In this document: positions 14,956 to 23,814 of the stretch, in pieces | Layout of the letters: each line of letters starts with the position of its first letter | How positions within the stretch are numbered: position 1 is the stretch's first letter | NCBI GenBank assembly: GCA_045585955.1 | Contig: JAZMZK010000129.1 | Location: 1 to 49,615 of the forward strand | Reading direction: 5' to 3' | Source of the DNA: SIG78 sp045585955 | GTDB lineage: Bacteria > Verrucomicrobiota > Lentisphaeria > Victivallales > Victivallaceae | DNA: 49,615 nt | The notes under the pieces: generated by a model | Told to the model about the DNA's origin: nothing | Seen by the model: only the letters and a program-made list of their open reading frames with translations | The model's database searches: none | Translations under genes and position numbers: made by a program

Positions 14956-15746
14956 CTCTTCCAGAAAAATTACCGTGGGTGCTGGCGCTTGAGTTATCAA
15001 ACAAATGCAATTACAAGTGTCCGTTCTGCTATTGTTTGTGGCATGAATACCCGGAACTTGCCCGGCATGTTCTGTCGGCTTGGCAGTGGAAAAAGGTTAT
15101 TGACGAAGCCATTGAAAAAGGTTGCAGAAATTTCCTTTTTACCGGCGGCGAACCATTATTGCGTAAAGATTTGCCGGAGCTGATTGAGTACGCTCAAAAA
15201 ACGCCTGATACCCAGGTGGATATTTTTACCAACGGTTCGCGGATGACCGAAGAACTTTTGCAGTATTTCAAAGCACGCAAGGTGGGCATTTCCACAAGTT
15301 TGCAAGGTCTGCGTACTTACAGTGCCATGACCGGCACCCGGCGGAAATTTTACAAAACCATTGATTTGATCGCCCGTTGCCGGGAGTTGGAATACCCTTG
15401 TCAGGTCGGTATTACGGTTACGGCAATAAATATGTTTGAAGTTGAAGATATTGTAAGTGCCGCCGCCTTTGCCGGAGCTGCCATAATTCAGCTTTCGGTC
15501 TTTATGAATGCGGGGCGTGGCAAAGATAACAGCAGTTTGCAGATCAACGAAAGCCAGTGGCGGCAGATTAAGGCAAAAGTCAAAGCTCTGCCATGCAGTT
15601 CAAAAGTGGTATTCGGCGAAGAGTTTGAGTGTAAATGTTTGACCGACGCATCATTCAAATGTCCGGCAGAAAAAGATTTTGGCGTGGTTTCGCCCAACGG
15701 CGTTTACCGCCAATGCCTGCATTATTATCAACCCAATGCTGTGTAA
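14949..15746 (+). CDS. radical SAM enzyme, possible peptide/lipoprotein maturase
   Basis: A 265-residue enzyme with the C-x3-C-x2-C cluster motif (Cys20, Cys24, Cys27, followed by YCLWHE), the SAM-binding GGEP (residues 66-69) and four late cysteines (228, 230, 238, 256, in a SPNGVYRQC context), like the start of a SPASM/twitch auxiliary-cluster domain. The protein stops nine residues after the last cysteine, shorter than a full SPASM region, and close to the direct repeat. It would abstract a hydrogen from its target, by context perhaps the overlapping lipoprotein-like protein. It has no strong ribosome site, so translation is coupled. Confidence 0.85.
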   Translation: MVTLPEKLPWVLALELSNKCNYKCPFCYCLWHEYPELARHVLSAWQWKKVIDEAIEKGCRNFLFTGGEPLLRKDLPELIEYAQKTPDTQVDIFTNGSRMTEELLQYFKARKVGISTSLQGLRTYSAMTGTRRKFYKTIDLIARCRELEYPCQVGITVTAINMFEVEDIVSAAAFAGAAIIQLSVFMNAGRGKDNSSLQINESQWRQIKAKVKALPCSSKVVFGEEFECKCLTDASFKCPAEKDFGVVSPNGVYRQCLHYYQPNAV

Positions 15747-15808
15747 AAAGCAACATAAGCGTATTTAGGGGCTGTTTAATTACAGAGTTTATCAAAGTCA
15801 AGAAGTTT

Positions 15809-15862
15809 ATAAAGGTTTGAAGTTTTAAGCAAAAGTATTGCTCAAAGGTCCCGCCAGAACCT
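15809..15862 (+). repeat. direct repeat bracketing the radical SAM cassette, right copy
   Basis: It carries AAAGGTTTGAAGTTTTAAGC and then GTATTGCTCAAAGGTCCCGC with CAGAACC, about 1.5 kb after the left copy. AAAGGT and ACCTTT of this copy can pair and are followed by T residues, so it may also act as a weak terminator. Confidence 0.7.
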
Positions 15863-15891
15863 TTTTTGTATTTGAAAGGATGTGATAATTT

Positions 15892-17499
15892 ATGGAATGT
15901 GATGTTAATGAGCATACTGACTCATTATTCGCCCCGCCGATCAAGCCGGGTATTTGGGTAACATATATGCTAAATGATTCCACAAGCTGGTCGAAAGCAA
16001 AGTGTATTCTGTCGCAGAATTATTGTGAGAATACTCGATCCGAGCGAATGTTCATTGGAACTATGCCAATAAAACAATATTTTAAAACGCATAAAATAAT
16101 TCTGGCGTGGTGGGGCGGCTCGCAGATTGAAGACTTGCAAAAGTGGGATTCTGATGCTGTCATAGAATTTTATCCCTGGCGTGTTGCTTTATTTTCGGAG
16201 TATTGCCGGAAAAAATTTTCTGGCTTGCCTAATGAATACAATATATATTTATCTTGTAAGTTCGACGAGATTGACGGAAGACAATATTATTTTGAAATTA
16301 TGCCCGTCTGCAGTGAAACGGTTTGCGATTCAGGTATAATCACCCCCGGGAAAGTCAGTACGGAAAAAAAGGGTAAAAGACAACTTTCGGAGTTAAAAAA
16401 AGAAAATACCGAAGATACTCCGCTGCCTCCGGAGCTGGCTTATCAGCTGGCAGTGGGAACTATACCGCATCGGGCTGGAAAGCTGTACCGGGCAAAAGTC
16501 CTGCTGAACTGGTGTGCATCTGCTTTGCTGTTGGTATCGGCTTTGTGGAGCGCAGTGCCGCTGTGGGGATCTCCATACAGTTATGCCGGAGCAGTTTTTC
16601 ATTGGATTTGGATGAGTGAATATATCTATTACATTGGAATCATTCATTGGGCGGTATCGGCTTTTTTCCTGATTCCTGCATTGGTTATTATGTGGGGTAG
16701 GAAATGTTTTTGGCGGACTTTTTTAAGAAACTACTCCCTGTTGGCAATCATCGCTTGCTGTGCGGCGGCTTTTTATTGGCATCCAGAGGGAGTTGAGTAT
16801 TCATACTGGTCAATCATTGTCCCGCCGGGAAAAATATTGTGGGCAATCGGTGTGATTTTTGCCGGGATTTTTTATGCTTCCCGCAACCGGGAACTTTGGG
16901 GTGGTAACACTTGTGCTTTATCGCAGCTCAAACTGCTGGCGGCACATTATCAGAATTTGGCAACTGTTACGCAAGAAAAATTTTGGCAGCGTGGCAAGCA
17001 ATCGTTCCGCAAACGCTGGTTTTCTGTTACTATGGTTTTGTTTTACAGTGTGTGTACGGTTTGGGTATACAGCGGTTATCATATTATCAAAAACAGTTGT
17101 TATTGGCAAACTTCCTCCGGAAGTGTTCTTTACGAAGAAGCACAAAAATATTTGCTGCGCAATACTGTCTGCAATACCCGCAGATTCCTGCTGTTGAAGA
17201 AAAGTGCGGAAAAAGATCATTTGCTGGCAATGGTTGAGTTATCGCATGAATACTTGTGGAGCAGGGTGGATGAAAATATAGAAATGAATCCCAATTATGA
17301 TTGGGAAAAGGGTTTTTATTGGGTAAAAAGAGCCATTAAAATAAGTACTCCGTCAACAGCTGAGTATGTAGAAATGTATCTGAATAACAGTTTTTTCGGA
17401 ACCGAATTTACCGGAGAACGGGCTGCTGTTCTTGAAAAATTAAAAGCCGAGTTGGCAGATCGTATAAAAAATATGCAGAAAAATCAATCCAAAAATTGA
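15892..17499 (+). CDS. multi-span membrane protein of unknown function
   Basis: A 535-residue protein. Residues 1-150 form a soluble Trp- and Tyr-rich domain; a charged linker (KKGKRQLSELKKEN) follows. Five to six membrane helices lie between about 200 and 410. The C-terminal 100 residues are helical, with a partial Sel1-like unit (LLKKSAEKDHLLAMVELSHEYLW). AAAGGATGTG precedes the ATG. It begins a group with the next two membrane genes, spaced by 30-bp gaps. I do not recognise the family. Confidence 0.65.
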   Translation: MECDVNEHTDSLFAPPIKPGIWVTYMLNDSTSWSKAKCILSQNYCENTRSERMFIGTMPIKQYFKTHKIILAWWGGSQIEDLQKWDSDAVIEFYPWRVALFSEYCRKKFSGLPNEYNIYLSCKFDEIDGRQYYFEIMPVCSETVCDSGIITPGKVSTEKKGKRQLSELKKENTEDTPLPPELAYQLAVGTIPHRAGKLYRAKVLLNWCASALLLVSALWSAVPLWGSPYSYAGAVFHWIWMSEYIYYIGIIHWAVSAFFLIPALVIMWGRKCFWRTFLRNYSLLAIIACCAAAFYWHPEGVEYSYWSIIVPPGKILWAIGVIFAGIFYASRNRELWGGNTCALSQLKLLAAHYQNLATVTQEKFWQRGKQSFRKRWFSVTMVLFYSVCTVWVYSGYHIIKNSCYWQTSSGSVLYEEAQKYLLRNTVCNTRRFLLLKKSAEKDHLLAMVELSHEYLWSRVDENIEMNPNYDWEKGFYWVKRAIKISTPSTAEYVEMYLNNSFFGTEFTGERAAVLEKLKAELADRIKNMQKNQSKN

Positions 17500-17530
17500 A
17501 TACAATGTAAAGTAAAGGTTATAGAGAAAA

Positions 17531-18013
17531 ATGAAAGACGCATTTGAAAATAATATGTTGGTTTTCCGCAAATGTAAAGAATTAAACTCCCGCTATTTAT
17601 TGTTTCAGAAAATATTTCTGTTGATCACCGGCGGCAGCAGTCTGATCGGCGGGATAGCTGCGTTTGTATATACTGGCAATATAATTTCGCTGCCTCTGCT
17701 GCTAATCTTGTGGGGATTGCTGCTGCTGTTTCATGCAAATTTTTCACAAACGGCATATCAGATTTGTCTGGCGTTTATGCTGGTTGCAACGCTGTTTGCC
17801 AAATCTACTGATAACATATTTTTCAATGAAGAAATTTTTGGCTTTCTTTCTGAATATCTGGTCAGTGGCAGTTTGATTAACTTTTCAATAATGTTTTTCA
17901 TTGTTTACAACATAATGAAAACCGCCTGCAATCCGGACTTGTTCGGATTGTTCTCGCCCCGCTTGAGACATCTCTGGCGGCACAGAAAGCAAGTTAATAA
18001 AAAATCGAGATGA
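17531..18013 (+). CDS. small membrane protein with four hydrophobic segments
   Basis: A 160-residue protein with hydrophobic stretches at about residues 24-48, 50-68, 76-90 and 112-130 and a basic C-terminal tail. It starts 31 bases after the preceding membrane gene and 32 bases before the next, so all three are likely one transcript. There is no family match I can support. Confidence 0.6.
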   Translation: MKDAFENNMLVFRKCKELNSRYLLFQKIFLLITGGSSLIGGIAAFVYTGNIISLPLLLILWGLLLLFHANFSQTAYQICLAFMLVATLFAKSTDNIFFNEEIFGFLSEYLVSGSLINFSIMFFIVYNIMKTACNPDLFGLFSPRLRHLWRHRKQVNKKSR

Positions 18014-18045
18014 TTGTTTAACCAACTTACAGGAGGTAGTTTACA

Positions 18046-18666
18046 ATGTTTTTAGTAGAGCTTTGGGAAGTGTTTTTTGCTCCGTTTGTACTGATTTATA
18101 AGCTTTTTATTCCGAATTCAGAAACCGGCAAGGCGACGATCCCGGGATATGTTTTTGTCCCGCTGGGGCTTGTTTTCGGCAGTGTGCTTTTACTTGGCTT
18201 ATTATGGTCTTTAGCGGTGGCATTTTTCCCGAAACTTGCTTCTGCTCCCGCACCACAACCGGAAAAACCGAAATCTGTCATTGCTCAAAAAGCCGATCAG
18301 ATCGCACATTACTCTGAAAAAGTTACCGATAAAGCTGATGAGTATTTAGGCGAAACGCCAGAAACCGCCCAAAAACGGCTCGCTTTGAATGATCAGATAA
18401 AGTCCATTAAACAAACTGTTGACGATTGGAAAACAACGCCCAAAAACGCCGCAGAAAATTCCGGCAAACCGGTTGAAGAGTCGTTAAAAGACAAGCTTGT
18501 AAACAAAGCCGGGACTTATTCCGGAAAATTTGCCAATAAAGCCGATGAGTATTTAAGCGAAACGCCCGAAGCCGCTCAAAAGCGAGCCACGCTGCAAAAC
18601 AAACTGAAAAAAGCCAACAGCTTTCTGAAAAATGTGCAAAAATTAACCAACGACATTGCAAAATAA
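18046..18666 (+). CDS. membrane-anchored helical protein with internal duplication
   Basis: A 206-residue protein. A hydrophobic N-terminus (about residues 1-22) and a clear membrane helix (about 35-62) are followed by an Ala/Lys-rich amphipathic region. Two copies of a unit are plain: KADEYLGETPETAQKR near residue 103 and KADEYLSETPEAAQKR near residue 165, each preceded by a YSxK motif. Such charged helical repeats resemble apolipoprotein- or LEA-like stress proteins. AGGAGG lies before the ATG. It probably belongs to the envelope group started at 15892. Confidence 0.65.
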   Translation: MFLVELWEVFFAPFVLIYKLFIPNSETGKATIPGYVFVPLGLVFGSVLLLGLLWSLAVAFFPKLASAPAPQPEKPKSVIAQKADQIAHYSEKVTDKADEYLGETPETAQKRLALNDQIKSIKQTVDDWKTTPKNAAENSGKPVEESLKDKLVNKAGTYSGKFANKADEYLSETPEAAQKRATLQNKLKKANSFLKNVQKLTNDIAK

Positions 18667-18708
18667 GTTGAAGCATTTATATTACCATCGAAAGGGGATT
18701 ATTGATCT

Positions 18709-20931
18709 ATGAATAAAAAAATCTGGTGTTTGTCGGCAGCTCTGCTTGCCGGAAGTGTGGTCTTTGCCGCTCCGGCGGCTAAAACAGTCAAAGTCGTTCA
18801 AAAAGATACTCAAGCTATTGATGCGGCGATCAAACTCTTTGATTCCGGGGATCGTGCCGGGGCGTTTATTTTGCTTTCGGCGTTGGAAAATTCCGGCGAT
18901 CTGCGGATCCTTGCCCGCTTGGGGATGTGTTACTATGGCGGTCAGGGCGTGGAAAAAGATTTGAAAAAGGCCCGTCAATATTTCCTTAAAGCCGAAGCAT
19001 CTCCCGATGGCTGGGGACTCTATGGCATGGGTATTTGTTACCACGAAGGTATTGAGGTTGTTAAAGACTTCAAAAAAGCCAAAGAGTATTTTCTTGCCGC
19101 CCATAAAAAGGGTGTGCTGTATGCCTTGGGCAGTATGGGCTTCATTGCCTTGCAGGAAAATAATCCTGCCGAAGCCAAAAAGTATTTTCTGCAGGAATAC
19201 AACTGCGAAGCTCTGCCAAAATTCTGGCGGGGAATGGCTGCCGGAATGTTGGGCAATATGAGCGACAAGGTAAATGAAAAAATCTCCTATTGGGAAAAAG
19301 CCGCATTGTGGGGTGTGGTTGACTATTGTTCGGCACTCGCCAATTTGTATAACTCCGGCAAAGAAATGGAAGTCGATCCCGAAAAAGCTCTGAAATGGGC
19401 AGAGTTATATTCTGTGGGCAAAGGCGATAAATCTTTGTATGCTGCCATAGCTTTTGAAATCGCCATTGAAAAAATGTTTTTGTTTGATAACAAATCAGCT
19501 AAAAAATATATGCTGCTGGCTGCTGACAGCGGCGAAGAACAGGCACTCTGGTATGCGTTTGGTTTTACCAACGACATAAAATACGCTCTGGCTGCCGCCG
19601 ATAAAGGCGATGTGCGGGTGTACAATACCGCCGGAGCTTACCTTGCCAACAATCCCAAGGCAACGGCCGCCGACAAAGCCAAAGCTATGAGCTATTATCA
19701 AGTAGCCAGCAAACTGGAAAATGATGACTCCTGGCACGCAATTTGCAATATGGCAGCCCTTTATGCTGCCGCCCCCAGCGATCCAGGTAATATGCAGAAA
19801 GCATTTGATCTCTATAAATCTGTTGCCGACTGGTATTGTCCACGGGGCTTGCGGGGCGTGGGGGTAATGCACTGGCTCCAAGCTCAAAGTGCAGCTGCTG
19901 CCGCCGATAAAGAAAAGTATTCGCTTTTAGCGTTGGAATACACCGCTGCCGGAGCTGCTGCGGCGGATGAAAAGGCTGGCGATCTGCTGGGCGATATGAT
20001 CAAAAAATCCCATCAATACGCCAATACTCCGCAGTACAAATTTGCTGTCGGAGTAAACAAGATCGTGCAAGGTGCAAGAGAAAACCGCCCCGCAGAATTT
20101 TTTGCCGGAGCGGTGGAAAAGATCAAAGAAGCCGCCAGTCAAGGCAATATCCACGCCATTACCGCCCTGGGGATCTGTGCCCAGCGGGGAATGAATTTAA
20201 AGCGTGATCTCAATGCTGCTGCCGGGTATTTCCGCAAAGCCTCCAGCCAAGGCAATCTTTACGCCAAACAGCAGCTCATCAGCGGCGAATTCCAAGGAAT
20301 CGTTACTGATGCTGAAGCTGATGCATTGATGAAAGAACTTATACAAAAAGGTGATCGCTCTGCCCGCCACCTTTACGCTATGTTTGAAGATATGCGGGGC
20401 AACAGGCAAAACGCCATAAATCTGTTCCGGGAAAATGCTGATGCCGGTTTTATGCCCAGTGCTGTGGAAGTGTACCGTTTGCTTTCAGACAGCAAAGATA
20501 AAAAAACTTATGATGAAGCTTTAGAATATTTATTCAAAGCAATCAAGCAAAACAACGGTCAAGCTCAATGTATATTGGGTGGAGCATTTTGGCAAGCTCC
20601 TGATGCAACGCCCCGACAGGCGGTAACTGTTATGATGAAAGGTGTTATCGACGGAGCTGCTTACCCGGAACCATTTCTGCGGCATCTGGCGTATGCCTAC
20701 GCCAACGGCTCCGGGGTAAAGAAATCACCGGAAAACGCCAAAAAACTGTGCGAAATAATGATCGGACAAGAGTTGCCAGCAGGGTATCTGACCATGGGCG
20801 AAATGCATCAGCAAGGAGTATTCGGCAAAGCAGATATAGAGAAAGCCCGGGAATACTTGCAAAAAGGTGCAGCCATGGGCGACGAAGCATGCCAACAAGC
20901 CTTGCAGAAGCTGAACACAACTGATAAGTAA
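18709..20931 (+). CDS. exported Sel1/TPR-repeat protein
   Basis: A 740-residue protein. Residues 1-21 are a signal peptide ending in FAAPA. Nearly all the rest is helical repeats of the Sel1 type, more diverged than those of the protein at 3971: clear units include GMCYYGGQGVEKDLKKARQYFLKA, GMGICYHEG followed by KDFKKAKEYFLAA, and at the end MGEMHQQGVFGKADIEKAREYLQKGAAMGDEA. The long solenoid probably scaffolds other proteins in the periplasm. An AAAGGGG site lies 12 bases before the ATG and a terminator follows at 20957. Confidence 0.85.
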   Translation: MNKKIWCLSAALLAGSVVFAAPAAKTVKVVQKDTQAIDAAIKLFDSGDRAGAFILLSALENSGDLRILARLGMCYYGGQGVEKDLKKARQYFLKAEASPDGWGLYGMGICYHEGIEVVKDFKKAKEYFLAAHKKGVLYALGSMGFIALQENNPAEAKKYFLQEYNCEALPKFWRGMAAGMLGNMSDKVNEKISYWEKAALWGVVDYCSALANLYNSGKEMEVDPEKALKWAELYSVGKGDKSLYAAIAFEIAIEKMFLFDNKSAKKYMLLAADSGEEQALWYAFGFTNDIKYALAAADKGDVRVYNTAGAYLANNPKATAADKAKAMSYYQVASKLENDDSWHAICNMAALYAAAPSDPGNMQKAFDLYKSVADWYCPRGLRGVGVMHWLQAQSAAAAADKEKYSLLALEYTAAGAAAADEKAGDLLGDMIKKSHQYANTPQYKFAVGVNKIVQGARENRPAEFFAGAVEKIKEAASQGNIHAITALGICAQRGMNLKRDLNAAAGYFRKASSQGNLYAKQQLISGEFQGIVTDAEADALMKELIQKGDRSARHLYAMFEDMRGNRQNAINLFRENADAGFMPSAVEVYRLLSDSKDKKTYDEALEYLFKAIKQNNGQAQCILGGAFWQAPDATPRQAVTVMMKGVIDGAAYPEPFLRHLAYAYANGSGVKKSPENAKKLCEIMIGQELPAGYLTMGEMHQQGVFGKADIEKAREYLQKGAAMGDEACQQALQKLNTTDK

Positions 20932-20956
20932 AAATAAATCCCCTTGGAAACAAATC

Positions 20957-20997
20957 CATCCTGTCAGCAGAATAAACTGTCGGCAGGATGTTTTTTT
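20957..20997 (+). terminator. terminator after the Sel1 gene
   Basis: CATCCTG and CAGGATG close a 14-bp imperfect stem with GU pairs, followed by seven T. Confidence 0.8.
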
Positions 20998-21061
20998 CGC
21001 TGCTGCCCGGTTGTCTTGAGGACTTTATTTTTTGAGTGGTATAGTCTGACTATCCCCGTAT

Positions 21062-21253
21062 TTACAGGGATGATTTGGCTTTTTTCTGCGGTTCTTGCTG
21101 ATGGGCTGTATTGGCTTGCTTTTGTCTTTCATTTTCGCTTTTTAACATTTCTATAATTATATTTGTCCAGCTTCCAGCTTTTGCTTTAATTGAGCGGCAA
21201 GTGGCATTTTCTTGAGGATCTTCCGGCAGAAACATTAACGCTTTTTCTTGCAT
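21062..21253 (-). CDS. small hypothetical protein
   Basis: A 63-residue protein with a good ribosome site (AGGAGAAAG four bases before ATG). The N-terminal half is mixed; the C-terminal half is charged and Gln-rich. It follows the Inovirus Gp2-like gene on the same strand, separated by 75 bases that carry a TGCGGGG/CCCCGCA hairpin (21284-21306), so both may belong to one small mobile element. No family is recognised. Confidence 0.5.
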   Translation of the reverse strand: MQEKALMFLPEDPQENATCRSIKAKAGSWTNIIIEMLKSENERQKQANTAHQQEPQKKAKSSL

Positions 21254-21283
21254 AATTCTTTCTCCTGTTTGGTTGTTTAAGTA

Positions 21284-21306
21284 TGCGGGGATATAAGCAC
21301 CCCGCA
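21284..21306. repeat. GC-rich hairpin between the two minus-strand genes
   Basis: TGCGGGG pairs with CCCCGCA around a 9-base loop. The direct repeat TTGGTTGTTTAA flanks it at 21268-21279 and 21322-21333. This may be an attenuator or a replication/control site. Confidence 0.4.
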
Positions 21307-21328
21307 GCCTTGTTATCTCATTGGTTGT

Positions 21329-21946
21329 TTAATTACCTTGATAACCTTTTTTCTTCCGGTATTGTTCTCTCCAATATTCTCTTGCCAGCATACAACGATT
21401 GTAATCTTTGGCATATTGAGAAGTAAAAAATTTTTTCGAGCTTGATGGGGGAACATCGTCATCGTCGATCTTGGCAATGTATGACAGATGTTTTATTGTT
21501 TCATTGATTTGCAGTCTTTGTTCGCATGGATAAGGACTTCGTTTTATCATCCGTCCATTGGCTCTTGGTGAACCATCCGGGGCTTTGTTGCACGGATAGA
21601 CCAATGTTTTTTGCTGAACCTCTTCCAATGGAATACCCAGTTGATTAGCCCAATGCTTTTCAAAGGTTTTATGAATTGAGGCAATAGAGCGTTTCTTATT
21701 ACCATCCAATAAGACAGCAACGTGCAAATGCGGATTGACACTGGTTTTCTGTTCCCGTTTGGCAATATACTGCGGATCATAACCTTTACGGCTGAACTCT
21801 CTGCATACAGCTTGCATGGTTGATGAAAAATCCTTATTGCTGCCATCTGCCACATAGTCCTGGGGATACCGGATATCCACCCTTGCCACTAACACTTTGG
21901 AATGTCGGTCTGTCATAGAGTGAGTAATTTCAGTAATGTTTCTCAT
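21329..21946 (-). CDS. Inovirus Gp2 / YagK-YfjJ family protein
   Basis: About 205 residues. After RVDIRYP near the start comes a helical part, then NPHLHVAVLLDG (His-rich core as in Gp2-like replication proteins) and RLQINETIKHLSYIAKIDD in the last third, the layout of the YagK/YfjJ C-terminal domain shared with filamentous-phage Gp2. In phages these proteins act in rolling-circle replication; chromosomal copies mark phage remnants. The frame stays open upstream to about 22081, but the ATG at 21946 fits where similarity begins; no good ribosome site is seen. It lies just downstream of tRNA-Arg. Confidence 0.7.
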   Translation of the reverse strand: MRNITEITHSMTDRHSKVLVARVDIRYPQDYVADGSNKDFSSTMQAVCREFSRKGYDPQYIAKREQKTSVNPHLHVAVLLDGNKKRSIASIHKTFEKHWANQLGIPLEEVQQKTLVYPCNKAPDGSPRANGRMIKRSPYPCEQRLQINETIKHLSYIAKIDDDDVPPSSSKKFFTSQYAKDYNRCMLAREYWREQYRKKKGYQGN

Positions 21947-22089
21947 TTGACTGAAGGAGAATTTGTGTGGCAGAAATGTGGCATTTGTTGTTTGGAAAGG
22001 TATGAATTTGATAGAATCCGGAAGAATGGCAAAAAAAAGCCGGCGAGTTGAGTTTGAGCTCAAAACACCGGGAAAAGGCAAAAAAAATG

Positions 22090-22164
22090 GTATGCCCGTC
22101 GCGATTCGAACGCGAGACCTTCTACTCCGGAGGCAGACGCTCTATCCAACTGAGCTACGGGCAC
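22090..22164 (-). tRNA. tRNA-Arg (anticodon CCG)
   Basis: A full cloverleaf reads on the minus strand: acceptor GTGCCCG with CGGGCAT (one GU), D stem GCTC/GAGC, anticodon stem TCTGC/GTAGA around loop CTCCGGA, T stem TCGCG/CGCGA with TTCGAAT. The loop gives anticodon CCG for CGG codons. CCA is not encoded; a T-rich run follows and may end transcription. Accessory DNA lies on its 3' side. Confidence 0.95.
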
Positions 22165-22325
22165 ACACTGCAATATCTCTTAATATAACCCGGTTTGAGT
22201 ATTTTGCAATACAAATCTTGCAAAATATTGGAAAAATTATGTTTTTTTTCGTTTTTTTTATTTGTATTTATTTGTAAAAGTATTTTTAATATGGTATATT
22301 CTCTGAAGAAATTGGGAGGCTTTTT

Positions 22326-23567
22326 ATGTGTAAAATACTTGTTCTTGTTGGTGTTATCTCTTTTTTAGCGGTCGCGTTTAATGCTGCTGGGGCTGATCTT
22401 GTACTCAAAAATGGTAAAATCTATAAGAACTACCGGGTAAAATCCGTTTTGGAAAAAAAGGTCATTATAGCTTTTATCTTGCCGGATGGTGGACCTGATA
22501 TTGCGGAAATCAATATTGCTGATCTGGATGATGATACTGTTAAAGCTCTCGGGCTGGGCACTCAAACTCCGTCGGTAAACAGTCCGGCAGAAAAGATCGT
22601 CGCTCAAATAGCGGGTAGATTAAAGAGCGATTTAGCTGTCTTGAATGGTGGCGATTCCGCCCGTAAACAGGCATTGTTGGAGCAAGCTTCTGAACAATTG
22701 AAGAAAGAACTTGCGCCGTTTTATTCAGATGCTGAATTTGAAACAGTCTGGAATGCTGCTGACGGTGTTATCGCTAAAGTTATTAAAATCAACAGCTCTG
22801 CTCTTTTAAAGGAAAATGAAAAAGTTTTCATCCGCAGTTCTTCACAGTTAAGCAATCGTTTCCGGGCTTTGGTGTATGCCACCGGGTGCGTAATGAAATT
22901 CGGCAGCAATGAAATATTGCCTGTTTTTGCTTTTGATGAAGGTTCTGCTGCCGCATTTGCTTTGAAAAGCATATTGGCAGGTATCGGCGATAAGTCATTG
23001 ACTGCGCAGGTGGATAAGAACATTGCTGCGGCTCAAACTGGCGATACCCCGAAAGCTGCGGATACGCCGCAAGTTGCAGATACGCCGCAAACTGCTGCCA
23101 CTGTCGAACCGGCCCCTCCGGTTCAGTTGTATCCGCAATATCGCCCGATGCCACCGGTTCAGCCGATAGTCAATAACTATTATATTGCAGAAAAAGATGA
23201 AGATGATGAGGATGATGAAAAAAAGACTGTTCGTAAAAAACGCAGAAGAAGTTATCCCGTTCATGTTCCTGTCTGTTCGCCGGGGCGTCCTTCGGCACCG
23301 GTGGCAAGCAGTCCTCCGCAACGGCCGGAGCGCAGACCGGAAGTGCGTCCTGAATCTTCCCATAATAAACAGACCGCAGAGCGTGAAATGCGTGAGCGTC
23401 GCAGACGCGAAAGACAAGAAAATAACCAGGCTGCATTTCGACCGGGGCGCCGTCCGTCTGCCAAGGACAGATTGAGTAAAAATAAATCGATCGTTCAGCG
23501 TGACAAGCGTGCCATACACAGTTACGATCATTTGCCGGATTGGGCACAATCGAGATATTCAAGATAA
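22326..23567 (+). CDS. exported protein with acidic and basic low-complexity tail
   Basis: A 413-residue protein with a signal peptide (residues 1-22). Residues 23-75 form a small beta domain (LVLKNGKIYKNYRVKSV, a start often seen in exported PVC proteins of unknown role). A helical region follows to about residue 235, then Pro/Ala/Thr repeats (DTPQVADTPQTA), an acidic patch (DEDDEDDEKK) and a long Arg/Pro-rich basic tail. The basic tail may bind nucleic acid or peptidoglycan. A TGGGAGG site precedes the ATG. The function is unknown. Confidence 0.6.
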   Translation: MCKILVLVGVISFLAVAFNAAGADLVLKNGKIYKNYRVKSVLEKKVIIAFILPDGGPDIAEINIADLDDDTVKALGLGTQTPSVNSPAEKIVAQIAGRLKSDLAVLNGGDSARKQALLEQASEQLKKELAPFYSDAEFETVWNAADGVIAKVIKINSSALLKENEKVFIRSSSQLSNRFRALVYATGCVMKFGSNEILPVFAFDEGSAAAFALKSILAGIGDKSLTAQVDKNIAAAQTGDTPKAADTPQVADTPQTAATVEPAPPVQLYPQYRPMPPVQPIVNNYYIAEKDEDDEDDEKKTVRKKRRRSYPVHVPVCSPGRPSAPVASSPPQRPERRPEVRPESSHNKQTAEREMRERRRRERQENNQAAFRPGRRPSAKDRLSKNKSIVQRDKRAIHSYDHLPDWAQSRYSR

Positions 23568-23655
23568 GTTTGCGGAAAAAATGCTGCCGATTTATAACGC
23601 AAGTGAGTAAAAAGCTCATTGGGGGCAGGGGTGTTTCAGGGGTAAATAAAATCAA

Positions 23656-23667
23656 ATTACCGGTAAT
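23656..23667. promoter_or_regulatory. perfect palindrome upstream of mreB
   Basis: ATTACCGGTAAT, a 12-bp perfect palindrome in the 250-bp gap before mreB, may be an operator. No regulator is identified. Confidence 0.3.
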
Positions 23668-23814
23668 AACAGAAAAAATTGTTGTTTTATATGTAAAAAA
23701 TCAATTTTTTTCTAAAAAAAACGGAATAGACGGTTGTTTTTATCAATAAGTGATATACATTATCTTGAATATGGAAAAATGCTGAAATTTTAACTATACG
23801 GAGTGTATCGCTCA

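Noticed and set aside
18709..20931. Sel1 protein as an enzyme such as beta-lactamase HcpA
   Set aside because: Sel1 repeats alone were once linked to beta-lactamase activity, but no catalytic domain is visible; a scaffold role is safer.
21963..22277. Plus-strand frame across tRNA-Arg
   Set aside because: It contains the residues VAIRTRDLLLRRQTLYPTELRAH, a typical artefact of translating tRNA genes on the wrong strand.
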